NCBI RefSeq assembly: GCF_963675165.1 | Contig: NC_087389.1 | Span: 5,368,120-5,432,119, forward strand | Reading direction: 5' to 3' | DNA length: 64,000 bases | Source of the DNA: Halichondria panicea | Taxonomy: Eukaryota; Porifera; Demospongiae; Suberitida; Halichondriidae | Part shown: positions 23,370-36,200 of the stretch, piece by piece | How positions within the stretch are numbered: the stretch's first letter is position 1 | How the letters are laid out: the number at the start of each line of letters is the position of its first letter | Notes under the pieces: generated by a model | The model's database searches: none | What the model was told of the DNA's origin: nothing | What the model saw: the letters and a program-made list of their open reading frames with translations, nothing else | Program-made: the position numbers and the translations under genes

Positions 23370-26300
23370 TCACTTTTGCTTACAGATTTCACAGACTTTC
23401 TGAGCCAGTTCATTCTTTCCCATTCTCAGTACAATGTCCACTAGTGCTCGGTACGTAGCTGCATATGAATTATGCTCTCTCCACAACTGTAAAGCGTAAA
23501 AAATTGCTGTTTGCATGTCATTGGTAAACAAAGCATATTTAACATCTTTCTGTTCAGCAGGATTCAGCCCCAGCATCACAGGGTAGGTCTCCACATTATC
23601 AAAGTGAGCTGCCAGGTCCCACATGTCAGTCTCTTCAATTTCAGTGTCAAGTTGAGAGTCAGTCACTTTTGTACGCTCCTTCAATTCTGATATGGTCACC
23701 GCTGTCTGGCTTAGAAATCCTTGGCAAACATCAGCAAATGGAGCCAACAGTTTAGGGATTTTTGCAGAACGGACCTGCATGCATGCGTGCACACATGAGA
23801 TCATACTTACTATGTAATAGTTAATCAGGGATATCTGAAATTCTCATGTACATGTGTCTAGGCATGCATGGTTCCATATTTGATACAGTTATAACAATAG
23901 AAACTAACCTCAGATGGAGAGCCACTTGGTGTATCACATGATGAAGGTGGTTGGTTGGCCACTTGATCATGCACCATCCACAGAAAGTCTTCTATAGATG
24001 ACTGAAATTCTGATATCACCTATAAAAAGAACAGTAAAACTTTAATGCTATATAAATAATTATAGCAAAGCTATTAATCTTACCTCTTTCTTTGGGGCGG
24101 AATTTGTTTTCTTCCAATTAGCTAGGGTTTCAATGAGACTCGTGTGGAGATTACTCACAGTTGGCCTCTGTTTCTGTGAAAATTTAATTACAAACAGTAA
24201 TTATGTGCTATAAAACATTACCTGTAAACGTTTTTCGCTGTTCACTGGATTTCCATGGAGAAAAATATCAACTAGACCAGGGAAGAGTTCTTGCTTGCTC
24301 TCCTTCAGTATTGCTGCACCATCATCATCAATAGCATTCATATCCAAAAACCAATATTTGAGACTCTTTATACTACGATCAGACAAGTTAAGATGAGCCA
24401 CCATTGTACTGATTTCACTCGTACTAATAGAACAATTCACAGTGTAAAGATACTCTAAAGATGTGCAAGCCAAAAGAAAATGTATTAATACGAGAACTTG
24501 GTCGCCGCTGAAATTGTTGCGGTTTAGAGAGAGGCGCAGCAAGCTACTAACAGCCTGTGGATAAATATGTAATAACTCAGTAGTATTGAAATCAATATTT
24601 TCGAGATAAAGTTTGACAAGTGTGCAGAGGTCACTTGCGAGCATGTTCAAAATTGTTAAGACACCATCACATTCAAGTTTTGAATTGTTGCTGAGAATAA
24701 GTGAAAGTTTGCAATTGCCAAATTTGAATTCTTCATCACTTGTAGCCCATTGAACTAATATAACTTCATTTGTGAGATTAGTGTCACTTAGATCAAGTTG
24801 AAATTCGTTTACTTTTTTTACCAATGATGGCAGAGCTTCTCTTAAAGCACATAATCCAGGGATACCAAGTTTGTTATGAGAAAGATCTAATTCGTTTAGC
24901 TGCGCACAATTAGAGGCAATGGCTGTTAAGAGTGCATTCAGTAGAGCTCCATTGACATCGGCATCGTCAGTGAGGGTGTGGGATAAGTGCAGCATTTTGA
25001 GGTTAACCAATAAACCTTCTTGTATTACACTTTCTAATGACAGAATACCATTTGTATACTCCGATACAAGAACATTATTCGACAAAATAAGCGATCGTAA
25101 GGTGCTACAGGATGAAATCCTTAGCGATGGTGCAATGTCATCGATATTGTTAAAGCTCAAGAATAGCATTTTAAGATCTGAGAATGAAGCTGACGCTTCT
25201 TCAAATAGATGAGTGATACCTTTTGTTGAAATCAGATTGCCATATAAATAAAGCTTTCTCACTTGTAGCTGCTTGCTGCGTTTATTAGAGAGAATACTAG
25301 CTAACTCTCTTAATTGTTCATCCCCTAGGCGACAAGCACCTAAATTAAGACACACTTCCGGATAATGGAAAGTATGACGAAGCACATGGAAAACAGCTAG
25401 GCAGTCGTGAGGTGTGTGTGCTATGGTCAAATAATTACTGACCCAGTGATGAAACCGACCATTTATGTAATGTTCTGACGCAATTTTCAAGCTGATGTTT
25501 TCATCCCTAGATTCAAGAGCATAGTGACACATCGATAAAAGATTCCAAAGCGAAGCAGACAAAACTCGATCAATCACCACATCGTCCAAAGAAATAACTT
25601 TTCTACATTCACAGTAAATGCTTCTTTGCTTGTTACAAGTCAGACCAAACACAAATCGCCACATCATTGAGAATCGATCACTCCTGACGTGAGCCTCACA
25701 TACCTTCAATTTCTCCTCATTGGATAGAGAAGAAAAATGGAGAGCGGCCAAAAACTCTTGAATGGTCAGGTGAGCAAAGTGAAAAGACAAACCATGGCCA
25801 GTGGGTCGGAGATAATGTGCAGATTGCAGCAGACCAAAGCAAAGGTATTTGCCAACAGAATCTGGAAGAAGATCTCTAACTTCCCTTTCAGAAAACACTA
25901 TCTGATCTTGTTGTAAATTATCATATGCAAACTTACAAATCAACCAAAATGTATCTTCCAACTCTTTATCACCGATATCATCAAAGCTTTTTAGTGACAA
26001 GCCAACAGGAGCATTCTTTTTGGTTTCACGGGAGATTACATTGAGAACAACAAGGGCGTACAGCTCAGTTAGCGTACTAGGAAGCTCTTGGTCTAAAGTG
26101 TGCCACAAATGACAAACAATGGCGCAATCGAGAGGCACAGAACACACAGTTTGAACGAGGGGATTGCTTTCAAGTTGCTTGATGAGAGAAGAAGCTTTCT
26201 CTGGGAATGATTCGTATTCACAAGCTATGTACTGCTTGATTTGGTTCTCATTGAAACCAACTATCTCAATGAATCTGTCAACTGAAGTGAGACTGTGAAG

Positions 26301-26924
26301 AGGTACTGAAGCAGAAGGTCGCGAAGTGAGGAGAACAGAAGAAGATCGAAAAGACTGACCAAAAAGTAGCTTGTACAGAAAGCTTGACTTATTGGATTGC
26401 TTTACTGATTTTAGCTCATCCCAACCATCAGCAATAACAAGGACTTTTGCTCCATTTTTCCTTTCTATGTACTCAGCAACAGTGGAGCAAACTAATTTGC
26501 TCTCATGAAAAAAGTTCAGCAATTCAAGGAGAGAATTTGCAGATGACACTAGCTCTTCTCTAAGAGGAAGCAACAGAACACAGTCGAATTGTGTCAGGAT
26601 CTTGCCCTCTGCCCACCCTTCAGCAAGCATGGTACACAGTGTGGTTTTACCGATCCCAGCATTGCCTTCAATGATGAGCTTCTTTACTGGTTTCTTGCCT
26701 TCTTCGATATCAAACAGTTCACCGTATATAATAGGAGTGCGCTCCTCTCTTGCTACTCCATGTTGCGGCAAGCCGGCTCTAAATCCTTCTTTCTTTTCAG
26801 CCTGCACTAACTGCAACTCAATAAGCTTCTCTCCAGAAACTGGCGGCCATTCGTTCACATTGTTACTACGTCTCTCTCTGTACAACTCTCTCAATCCTAA
26901 GACAAAACTATTTATCTCTTCCAT
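23370..26924 (-). CDS. NLR: NACHT, leucine-rich repeats, C-terminal Death domain
   Basis: Exons (minus): 24222-26924, 24084-24173, 23909-24019, 23370-23774; 1102 aa, all joined in phase 0. Walker A is GNAGIGKTTLC (about residues 87-97) and Walker B is VLVIADGWDEL (about 161-171), followed by winged-helix-type sequence of the NACHT module. About ten LRRs span 510-900 (LSHNKLGIPGL, LSLNRNNFSGDQVL and similar). The last exon encodes a Death domain: DMWDLAAHFDN, LGLNPAEQKD, and ATYRALVDIVLRMGKNELA. The role would be an intracellular pattern sensor that oligomerises on ATP binding and recruits Death-domain adaptors. The start MEEINSF is chosen as the first ATG close to NACHT; a TTACAACAG acceptor just upstream leaves room for a 5' exon, so an N-terminal effector domain cannot be excluded. 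Confidence 0.85.
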
Positions 26925-27936
26925 AGTATAATATAGTGGCTGTTGTAAGTACAATATACAGTTAATATTCGAAGCTTTATTTTAATGATCGTAAGCGTGT
27001 TTCGAAATATACATGCAGGCTCGAAAATTTAAACGTTCAAAGTTGTAGCCAAAATCAATGCGAATGTACAAATGCAGTTGCGTAGATGGAAGACCGTGAC
27101 CAGGAAAAGAAGACTCAGACCTGTTCAAATGAATTTGTGTTAAAAAATTCAGATGTTGCATATACATGCAAATTAATAATTATTATAATGTATTTCAGAT
27201 GTTGCATATACATGTAAAACAAAATTAAATTATTGCAATGTATAAATTATTGCACTATACTGCTATATAGCTAGACAGCTACAAACACAACACGTACAAT
27301 AATTGGGTGTAATAATGTGTACACTGTCAGAGAGTGTATTACTGTATCAATGTTATAGACTGACTGTATAGTTACGCTAAGATTAAATAACTCACTGTGC
27401 TGCACCCAGCTGTGCACTGTATAAGAAGGAGGTTAAAACTGTGCTTTCATGCAGGTTTGGCAGTTGACAAGGCGTCAATACATCAGAGATGACCGGAGTT
27501 AGTACCAACTGGGATGCATCTGTCTGTAGCTATATAGATCTAGATGTGAGACTAAAATAATAGTCTCCTTGTATTTATAGAAACTTAACTGCACAGCTTA
27601 GTCCCTGGTGATTCCCCATGCAAACCAGGTCTAGCCACTCTAACCGGAACCCTAACCCTAACCAAGATAGCTATGCCTTAACCAACCTTCCCCCACTTGA
27701 CTACATGTGTAGATCTGGGTAAGGGAATTCACCAGGGACTTCACTCTAGGATTGTATCTGTGTATAAACATGCAGGGCATGTGCACAAACACACGCATGC
27801 AGTCATTACATTTTCATGAGGAGGTAATTTTTGCAAAAAGCACCACATAATTATACTTTAAGTATATATATACATGTACACAATAATCTCACAGCTAGTA
27901 ATCAAGTTTAGAGAAACAGTGTCCAGTGTCAGTTAC
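26925..27936. other. Intergenic stretch between the NLR and the secreted-protein array
   Basis: No supported gene. It includes the head region of the NLR and, near 27700-27760, an AAGGGAATTCACCAGGGA segment that recurs at about 29475 and 31010, marking the duplication unit of the downstream array. Confidence 0.5.
27648..27663 (+). repeat. Short telomere-like CCCTAA repeat
   Basis: AACCCTAACCCTAACC: two and a half interstitial TTAGGG-type units. Confidence 0.6.
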
Positions 27937-29278
27937 TCAGAGCCTCCAGTCCAGGATGTGGAACCAGTAGTAGGTCATGTGATAGCCCTCCCTGGAGTCA
28001 GCAACGAAACAGCCGGGTAGCAGTGACTCAGTGGGGTCGGTCGTCTTTGGTTCCTTGTAGCTATAGTTCCACTCTATCTTGCATGACGGGTGCGATGCAT
28101 CCTCTATCACCGAGGAGAAGAAGGTTACTATGACAGAGCTCTTGCCGTTACCTGGGGGGGGATTATTGAAGCTAAAACACAATATTTATTCGACTAATTA
28201 TAGTAGATTTCAATCAATCACAGAACATACGCATATAAACACACCTTTGGAAAAGTAAATCTGACAGCTATTGAATGCATTATTATAATTATGTATGCAT
28301 TGAAGTCATTTGGAAAGGGTCTTTTTCCAAGCTTTCATAAAAATTATGGTTGACGACGCAATTCAAGTTATATGGTGCTAAAAGAGTTCTAGAGACATTG
28401 ATTAAACGGGGGGTGTAGTTGAACATCTTTCAACAACTGTCCATTTATGATTTCAAATAGCTTAGAAAGAGACCTTTCAAATGATGTGCAACATTAATTT
28501 GGTTTGGGCCATAGTTTGGTTTTTCTCCTTTAGACCAGTATTTTCTCGAAATTAGTTTGATCGCCCAAATAAACGGTTATACAGACCTCCTCCCTTACAC
28601 ATACATACCTTCGTCGGTGACAGTGTATAGAAGTGGTCCTTGGTCACAGTCCCCCACAGCTATCGACTGAGTCTTGTTCCACTGCTGGTCCGGCAAGAGG
28701 GGCGGAGTCTTGACTGTCTGTAGACATTTCTTGTGGTACGCATCCGGATACCAAGTATCATTGACCGTGAGTAGGAATGTTATGCTCGTTACTTTTGGGG
28801 GGGAGTCTGCAGGGGGGAGGGATGGGGGTGGTTAATAAAATTGGGAGTTCAGAAGTCCCCAAACTTTATAGCTAAATACCGTAAAAACTCGATTTAAAGC
28901 GACAGTTTACAGTTTTAAATAGTTACGTCTTGCAAAAGTAGAGTTTTAATGTACACAAAAAAATGAATTTATATGGTGATATATGTCCAAGTGTCGCTTA
29001 TTTAGAGGGTCGCCTTTTAAAGAGGCTAAAAGTTAGACTTGTCAGCTAACTAACTCCTATACCTATGACATGAACATTAAATAGAGGTCAGTGCATGGCC
29101 GGCTCAGTATTATCTCTCCTACAATAATTGTAGGAGAATTATTCTACATCTAGACCAGGTTAATTAAAAATGTATCAGTAAGCTTAGCTAGCTAGTAGAC
29201 ACTGGACTTACTCTGTGAGCTAGCTGTAAGCACAAATAGAAGGGAGAGCAGACCAACCGAGCTGATAGAAGAAGACAT
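27937..29278 (-). CDS. Small secreted four-cysteine protein, paralogue A
   Basis: Exons (minus): 29212-29278, 28609-28806, 27937-28151; 159 aa. The first exon is a signal peptide (MSSSISSVGLLSLLFVLTAS), interrupted by an intron directly after the predicted cleavage region. The mature part is beta-strand-like, with four cysteines (HKKCLQ, GDCDQG, SCKIEW, PGCFV) that could form two disulfides. It has two N-glycosylation sequons (NDTW, NKTQ) and a conserved C-terminus YYWFHILDWRL. I do not recognise the family. Two tandem paralogues follow at 29678-30815 and 31741-32652 in the same orientation with the same intron phases. It is probably an extracellular or secreted product; function unknown. Confidence 0.8.
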
Positions 29279-29677
29279 GACTTCACTGCACATGTAGATT
29301 TATACAGATAGCAGAGGGTTTGTCCTGGAGAAGGAGGGGTGGGGCTGGTCCTGCTCGCAGGGTTTTCCCCTGCTAAAGATCATGCAATTGTGATATTTCA
29401 TCCACTCCTAGATCCTATAAATGTGTTTCCAACTACAATTTCCCACACACATCTTTATGCCAAACACTAGATCTAGGTAAGGGAATTCACCAGGGATACC
29501 AGGATTGCATCTGTTCAAACAGTGCATGTGCAAAACTACCGTCCACCTCCCTCCTTGCCCATGCATCACTGCCTGGTATTAATTTTGGATAATTAACATA
29601 GGTCAATTTTTGCAAAAAAAAACCACCACATATAAAGTAATGTACGTAACACAAAGCATAGAGTTATGAGGGGACCC

Positions 29678-30815
29678 TCAGAGCCTCCAGTCCAGGATGT
29701 GAAACCAGTAGTAGGTCATGTGATAGCCCTCCCTGGAGTCTTCAACGAAGCAGCCAGGTAGCAGTGACTCAGTGGGGTCGGTCGTATTTGGTTCCTTGTA
29801 GTTGTAGTTCCACTCTATCTTGCATGACGGGTGCGATGCATCGTTTATCACCGAGGAGAAGAAGGTTACTATGACAGAGCTCTTGCCGTTACCTGGGGGG
29901 GGGGGGAAAGTATTGAAGTTAAAATACACAATTTGACTAATAATATTAAGTAGATTTCGACCAATCACAGAACATACGCATCATTTTGAATTTTGAGCCT
30001 AACAATAATTATATGTATGCACTGAAGATTGATGACATCATTTGAAAAGGGTCTCTTCCAAGCTTACATAAAATAGTTGACGATGCAATTTAAGTTATGG
30101 CAACTAAAAAAGCTCCGGAAAGTAAACGGGGGTGTATCCTAGTTAAACATCTTTCAACAACCGTCCATAACTTTAGTATTATTGATCCAATTTTTCAACA
30201 ACTTTTATGATTTTCTAAGGGCTTAGAAAGAGACCTTTCAAATGATGTGCAAAATTTGGTTGGGGCCATAATATGGCTTTTTCTCCCTTTAGACCATGGT
30301 ACTTTCTCAAATTAGATTGAATAAAAAATTATACAGACCTCTGCCTCCATGACACATACACACCTTCGTCGGTGACAGTGTATATAAGTGGTCCTTGGTC
30401 ACAGTCCCCCACAGCTATCGACTGAGTCTCGTTCCATCGCTGGTCCGGCAGGAGGGGTGGAGTTTTGACTGTCTGTAGACATTTCTTGTGGTACTCATCC
30501 GGATACCAAGTATCGTTGACTGTGAGTAGGAATGTTACGCTCGTCACTTTTGGGGGGGAGTCTGCAGGGGGGAGGGATGGGGGTGATTAATAAAATTGGG
30601 AGTTCAGAAGGTCCCCAAACTTGCGCTCCCTGTAGCTAAATAATACAATCAATCACATAATTATCCTGGTCTAGATGTAGAATTATTCTACATCTAGACC
30701 AGGTTCAACAGTAAGCTTAGCTAGCTAGTATATAGACACTGGACTTACTTGGTGAGCTAGCTGCAAGCACAAATAGAAGGGAGAGCAGACCAATCGAGCT
30801 GATAGAAGAAGACAT
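29678..30815 (-). CDS. Small secreted four-cysteine protein, paralogue B
   Basis: Exons (minus): 30749-30815, 30364-30561, 29678-29892; 159 aa. The exon lengths (67, 198, 215 nt) equal those of paralogue A exactly. The signal peptide reads MSSSISSIGLLSLLFVLAAS. Differences from A are mostly conservative (DEYHKK for DAYHKK, INDAS for IEDAS, VEDSR for VADSR). The introns also align with those of A, so the duplication is recent. Confidence 0.8.
30665..30703. repeat. 39-bp perfect-looking palindrome
   Basis: CCTGGTCTAGATGTAGAAT is followed by its inverted copy. The equivalent site upstream of paralogue A (about 29125-29160) keeps only the right arm, beside a different small hairpin. Confidence 0.75.
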
Positions 30816-31099
30816 GATCTTTTCTGCACATGTAGATCTATACAGATAGCAGAAGGTTTGTCCTGGGGAAGGAGGGGTGGGGCTGGTCTTGCTCGCAAGG
30901 TTTTCCCCTTCTAAATAGCAATTTCATGCACTCCTGATGAATAATGTATTCCCAACTACAGTTTTAATTTCCCACACACATCTTTATGCCACACACTAGA
31001 TCTAGGTAAGGGAATTCACCAGGGATACCAGGATTGCATCTGTGCAAACAGCGCATTGCACAACTACAGTCCACCTCCCTCCTGCCAGTTCTTTCATAA

Positions 31100-31664
31100 G
31101 GCCACAACAAGAGGTAGTTCTGTTTCTGGTCCATCCGCCGCTCAATATTTCACTGGGCTGTTTTTTCAGCAACACACCTAATGCGCATGCGCAAACCACA
31201 CCCACTCACTTTAGGTTGAGTGGGTATTGCATGTACAGCACCTATACAACACTTCAATATTCAGTAAGCTAGTGCTTGTATCTTGTATTAATGTATTATA
31301 CTATCTTGTATTTTGCAGTGAAAGATGTTATTATGCTAAAACAATAATTATGTGGTCTCATTTTGCTTTGATACAGAGCGAGCACGTACAATGGCTCAAG
31401 CTAGTGCAATGACATAATTTATAGGTGTTTGATATAGAGACAATTCTCAGTTCAATGTTCTGGTTGCCAAAGCCTAAAATACCTCTTCCTGTATGTTATT
31501 TAGATGTTATTATTGTGTTGTAAACCGTTTTTAAAGACAAACTGTGAAAAATAAAAAAGTGATGACACTGCAAATATGTGTGGCTCAGTTGCTGTTGTCC
31601 CTCCTGGCCTCACGTAATCAGGCAAGCAACCTGACCAGAAACAGAACTACCTCTTGTTGTGGCC
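31100..31664. mobile_element. 565-bp TIR element between paralogues B and C
   Basis: A 32-bp perfect terminal inverted repeat starts GGCCACAACAAGAGGTAGTT. Both sides are flanked by TAA (31097-31099 and 31665-31667), the three-base duplication typical of PIF/Harbinger-type elements. No transposase is present. Confidence 0.8.
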
Positions 31665-31740
31665 TAAGGTCAATTTTGCAAAAAAGCACGACATATAAAG
31701 TAATGTACATAACACAAAGCATAGAGTTATGAGGGGACCC

Positions 31741-32652
31741 TCAGAGCCTCCAGTCCAGGATGTGAAACCAGTAGTAGGTCAAGTGATAGCCCTCCCTGGA
31801 TTCAGCAAGGAAGCAGCCGGGTAGCAGTGACTCGGTGGGGTCGGTCGTCTTTGGTTCCTTGTAGCTGTAGTTCCATTCTATCTTGCATGACGGGGGTGAT
31901 GCACCTAATACCGAGAAGAAGGTAATCGTGACAGAGCTCTTGCCGTTGCCTGTAGGTGGGAACGATAAATTGTTATAATAATATAATTATGCAATTTACA
32001 GCAATTAATTGGGTCATGATTATACGCCTCACATAATTATGGGCCTCCCCCTCACACACATACTCACACATACACACCTTTATCAGCAATAGTGAATGTA
32101 AGTGGTCCATGGTCACACTTTCCCACAACTATCGACTGGGTCTCGTTCCACAGCTGGTCCGGCTTGAGAGGCGGAGTCTTGACCGTCTGTAGACACGGAT
32201 ACCAAGTATCGTTGACCGTGAGTAAGAATGTCAGGCTATAACCAGAAGGGGACTCTGCAGAGGAGGGAGTGATTTACTTTTTAAATTGGGTTCAGAAGAT
32301 TCAACTAGCTAGATCTAGATCCCGAACGTTAGAATCAGCTAATTCCTTTGAACTGTTAACTCAAGCTGTTCGTATAGCGACATTACCTGATCGCTAACGT
32401 TCCTATAGTGCCTGGAGGTAGATACCACACATTTGTGAGTATTGGTACATGTATGTATTTTGACATTGTCACATAAGTATTTTATAAACGGAGATTGTAC
32501 ATTTGCATGGCTCGAGCTCAGCATGACTCAGTATCTCCTACCATTCTACATCTAGCTAGACTATGGTAGACACTGGACTTACTCTGTGAGCTAGCTGCGA
32601 GCACAAGTAGAAGGGAGAGCAGACCAACCGAGCTGATCATAGAAGAAGACAT
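31741..32652 (-). CDS. Small secreted four-cysteine protein, paralogue C
   Basis: Exons (minus): 32583-32652, 32078-32254, 31741-31949; 151 aa. It has the same architecture as A and B but is more diverged: the signal peptide has one extra residue (MSSSMISSVGLLSLLLVLA), six residues (the DEYHKK region) are missing before the first cysteine, and two more are gone in exon 3. All four cysteines, the NDTW sequon and the YYWFHILDWRL end are kept, so selection has probably maintained the fold. It is the likely older member of the array. Confidence 0.8.
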
Positions 32653-33023
32653 GCTCACTCACTGTCCTCGACCTCAGCTTCAAGGAGGGTGGGGCTGGTC
32701 TAGTCTCATAAATTAGCCTCACCTCTCAGTCGAGGATTATACTGTGTAGCTTTTAGGTCTTCATGTCTTGCTTGCAGGGGAAGCTAATTTACCAACAATA
32801 ATTATACACAACCTCTTCTATATAATTATAACACTCTTTTTGAGCGAAAGCGAAACATGCATGCCAATCACTCATCGAGGTCAGGCCACAATGACTGTTA
32901 TAAATTGGATATTAATTAAGGATAATAAAAAGCAATATACATTGTAATTATGTGCATGTACAATGAGATAGTGTGTGTACATGTGTGTGTGTGTGTGTGT
33001 GTTGTGTAGTGTGTGATATTATG

Positions 33024-33222
33024 CTAGCTAGTTGGTTGTATCTGCAGAGTTATTCTTTGTTGGTTGTCCAGACATTCCTTTAATTTGTTCTCTGTCATTG
33101 TCAGTCGCTCCTCGAGAATGGACACAGTCTGTGTGTATGTGTGTGTGTGTGAGTGAGTGTGTGGTGTGTGTGTGAGTGAGGTGTGTGTGAGTGTATGTGG
33201 TGTGTGTGTGTGTGAGTGGTGT

Positions 33223-33289
<67 letters not shown>

Positions 33290-36200
33290 TGGTGTGTGTG
33301 TGTGTGTATGTGGTGTGTGTGTATGTGGTGTGTGTGTATGTGAGGTGTGTGTGTATGTGAGGTGTGTGTGTATGTGGTGTGTGTGTATGTGAGGTGTGTG
33401 TGTATGTGAGGTGTGTGTGTATGTGAGTGGTGTGTGTGGGGGGGGGGGGGGTGGTAGTTCGTCATCAATACTAGAAGGCAACATTTTCTAAGACACGACT
33501 TTATATGCACCCCTGAACATAATTATACTTGTACTGTACACTTTCAAGTTGCAAGCACCTTCACTGCATGTACATGTACCTGTGTCAGGATGTCTAGTTG
33601 TCCCACAATGTGTTCCAAGGTGTTGGTCAACTGTGGGGACATTGTCATCACTTCGAGGGGTGTGGTCTCACTCTTGTCCACACCTCCATTTATTAGGGGG
33701 GTGGGCTCAATGAATTGTGGGGTTGGTTTGTGGAACATCTGCGGCCCTACGTTGACGACGTGTGGTACAGGGGTCATGCGATCTGTGGGCGTACGAGTGG
33801 GGTCCAGTTCTTGTGGGCGTGGCTTGTTCTGATGTGTATGAGTTGTGACCACCATCCCCACATTTGGAGGGTCGTGTGTGTGTGGGCGTGAGGGGACGGG
33901 AGTCCTGCCATGTGAGTGGAGAGTGTCTTTGTAGTCGGCTTTGTCAAAGTTGGTCTTCCACACAAGTACCTGTAGAGAGGGGGGCGTGCCAGACAAGAAA
34001 GGGGGAGGGGTCAATTACACTGCTAATATAAAACAAGACCTATCGTTTGAACATGCACCAGGGTTGCAAAAAGTGGGTTCCAAATTATAATTATATTAAG
34101 GCCAGGGCGTGATTGACAGTCTACTTCCTCCAAGCGGAAGAACATGCACCAACTAAAAGAAACCCATGCATGTACATATACATGTATATATAACTAAGAA
34201 AAGTAAGTCGTAGGACCAATTTTTCGTTACATGCCAAACTAGACAATGGCTCACTTGTTCATCTGCTCCCACGGATGAGAAGAATTCTCCAGAGGGTGAG
34301 AATTCCACTCCCATCACCGGGCCCTTGTGACCGTGGAGGGTGTAGAATGGACGACCCTCAACCAGATCAAATATCTAGAGAGAGACAGAGAGATAAATAA
34401 ATTATTGCAATTCTGAACTTACATTTGCACAGCTTTAGATTACAGTAGTATACGTGTGCACGGTTTTTACTTGAATGTACAACAATTGAATATAATTTTA
34501 ACTTAGAAACAGATCTCATGCTCAAAATCATGGCCCAATATCGGCAAAAATTGGATCACTATAGTATAATTATAGTAATGAAGAAGATATTAACTCTACC
34601 ATGCATTGCCTACAACCAGTGGCGGATTTAGGGGTATTGAAAGGAGGGTTCCAATAGTTTGAGCGCTAGCAAGAGCACGAATTCAAACCATCAACATTAA
34701 GTGCATGTTTCTACAGTTTGAAGGTGGAGAGCACACTGGCGGCTACAGCAATGCACACAGTGTGTTGTGTTGACTCACTTTGAGAGTGTTGTCTGATGAT
34801 CCTGAGAGGAGGTAGTTACCGGAGGGGTGAAAGGTCAACCCATTGACTGCTCCACCGTGAGCTACATGTACGAGGATAGAGTGCGTCCAATTATTGTGAG
34901 GGGTGTGGTTAGTAACCATGGTGACTTACCAGAATAATGCTGCAGAAGCTTGTTGACTCTCACATCCCAAATCTGCAGGAAACGACAGGCAATTAATTTT
35001 AGCAGATTCACATAAAACTGTTTAGATGTTCAATTTTTAGCGCAAATTTTGTAGCTTGTAAGAAATGACAGCAAATCAGCTAGGGGGTACGTATGTAACT
35101 TGAATCTAAAGTGTTTAATTTTACTACACATTAAAAAATGCATTCTGAAACTGTTATAAAGCTTTATGCTTTGATCAACTATTTCTATAAAGTACCTTGA
35201 TAACGTTGTCAGTGGTTCCTACAGCGATACAGTTACCATCAGGATGAAAGGCCACAGTGTTCACAAACCTAGTAGTGAAAATACAGTGTGTAGTAAATTT
35301 AAGCACACCATTCCACCCACCCACACCTCACACACACACTCACACCCTCCAACTCCACACACACACACACAGTCCACACCCCTCACCCTCCGTGCTCATA
35401 GAAGGTCTGCACACAGTCCTTGTTGGTACGGTCCCAGAGTCGCACTGTTTTGTCATCACTCCCCGAGAGAATGAGGCGACCATCTGGTGAGAACTTGGCA
35501 CTACGGACCCAATTACTGTGCCCACTCAACGTGAACTGATACTTCTGACGACTGACACTCCACACCTGCACAACGATTACATGACTCATGGTTCCATCCA
35601 AGATTCATAGGTTGGGGGGGGGGAGGAATACCATGCTCATGATAGCATGACAAAAAATGTTGGCCTATAACCTCACTCCTGACTAATTGTAAACATGGAT
35701 CACAACACTTTGAAAATACGTATGTAAGGTATGTACAGTTAAGCATTAAATGGTTGGAGTAAGCTGAGCATTTTGGGAGGGAAGCTTCCCCCCCCCACTA
35801 GATGAAACCTGGATGTAGTCTATTTTCAGTGGCTGTTTACAAAGTGTGGGTGCAGCCCGGGTACAAGTACCATTCACTATAATTATGAGCTTGTTGACAC
35901 AAAATAATTAGCCAAAGCCTCACCACTGCATTTTCAGTACCCGACAGAATTTGTGGAATTGTTGCTAAGCTCTAAAAGGACAGTACATGTACTGTATCCA
36001 TGCATGCTCATAACCATTTCCTAGGTAGGCATCAATGTAATGTGTACCTTGACAGTTTTGTCATCAGAGGCTGTGAGGAGAGATAGACTGTCACTGGCAA
36101 AGTCTACACAGCGCACAGAGGCAGTGTGAGCCTTGAACACTGTCGACTCTCCCTTGCTGTGTGTGTGTGTGGTGTGTGTAGGTGAGGGGGTGGGTGAGGG

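Noticed and set aside
31002-31205. 67-codon minus-strand open frame
   Set aside because: It spans the end of the 565-bp TIR element and duplicated intergenic sequence; no homology is seen.
33028-33510. Long Thr/His-repeat open frames
   Set aside because: They are translations of the (CA)n microsatellite. The same holds for the frames at 45677-46077, 47012-47321, 49170-49545 and 59550-59930.
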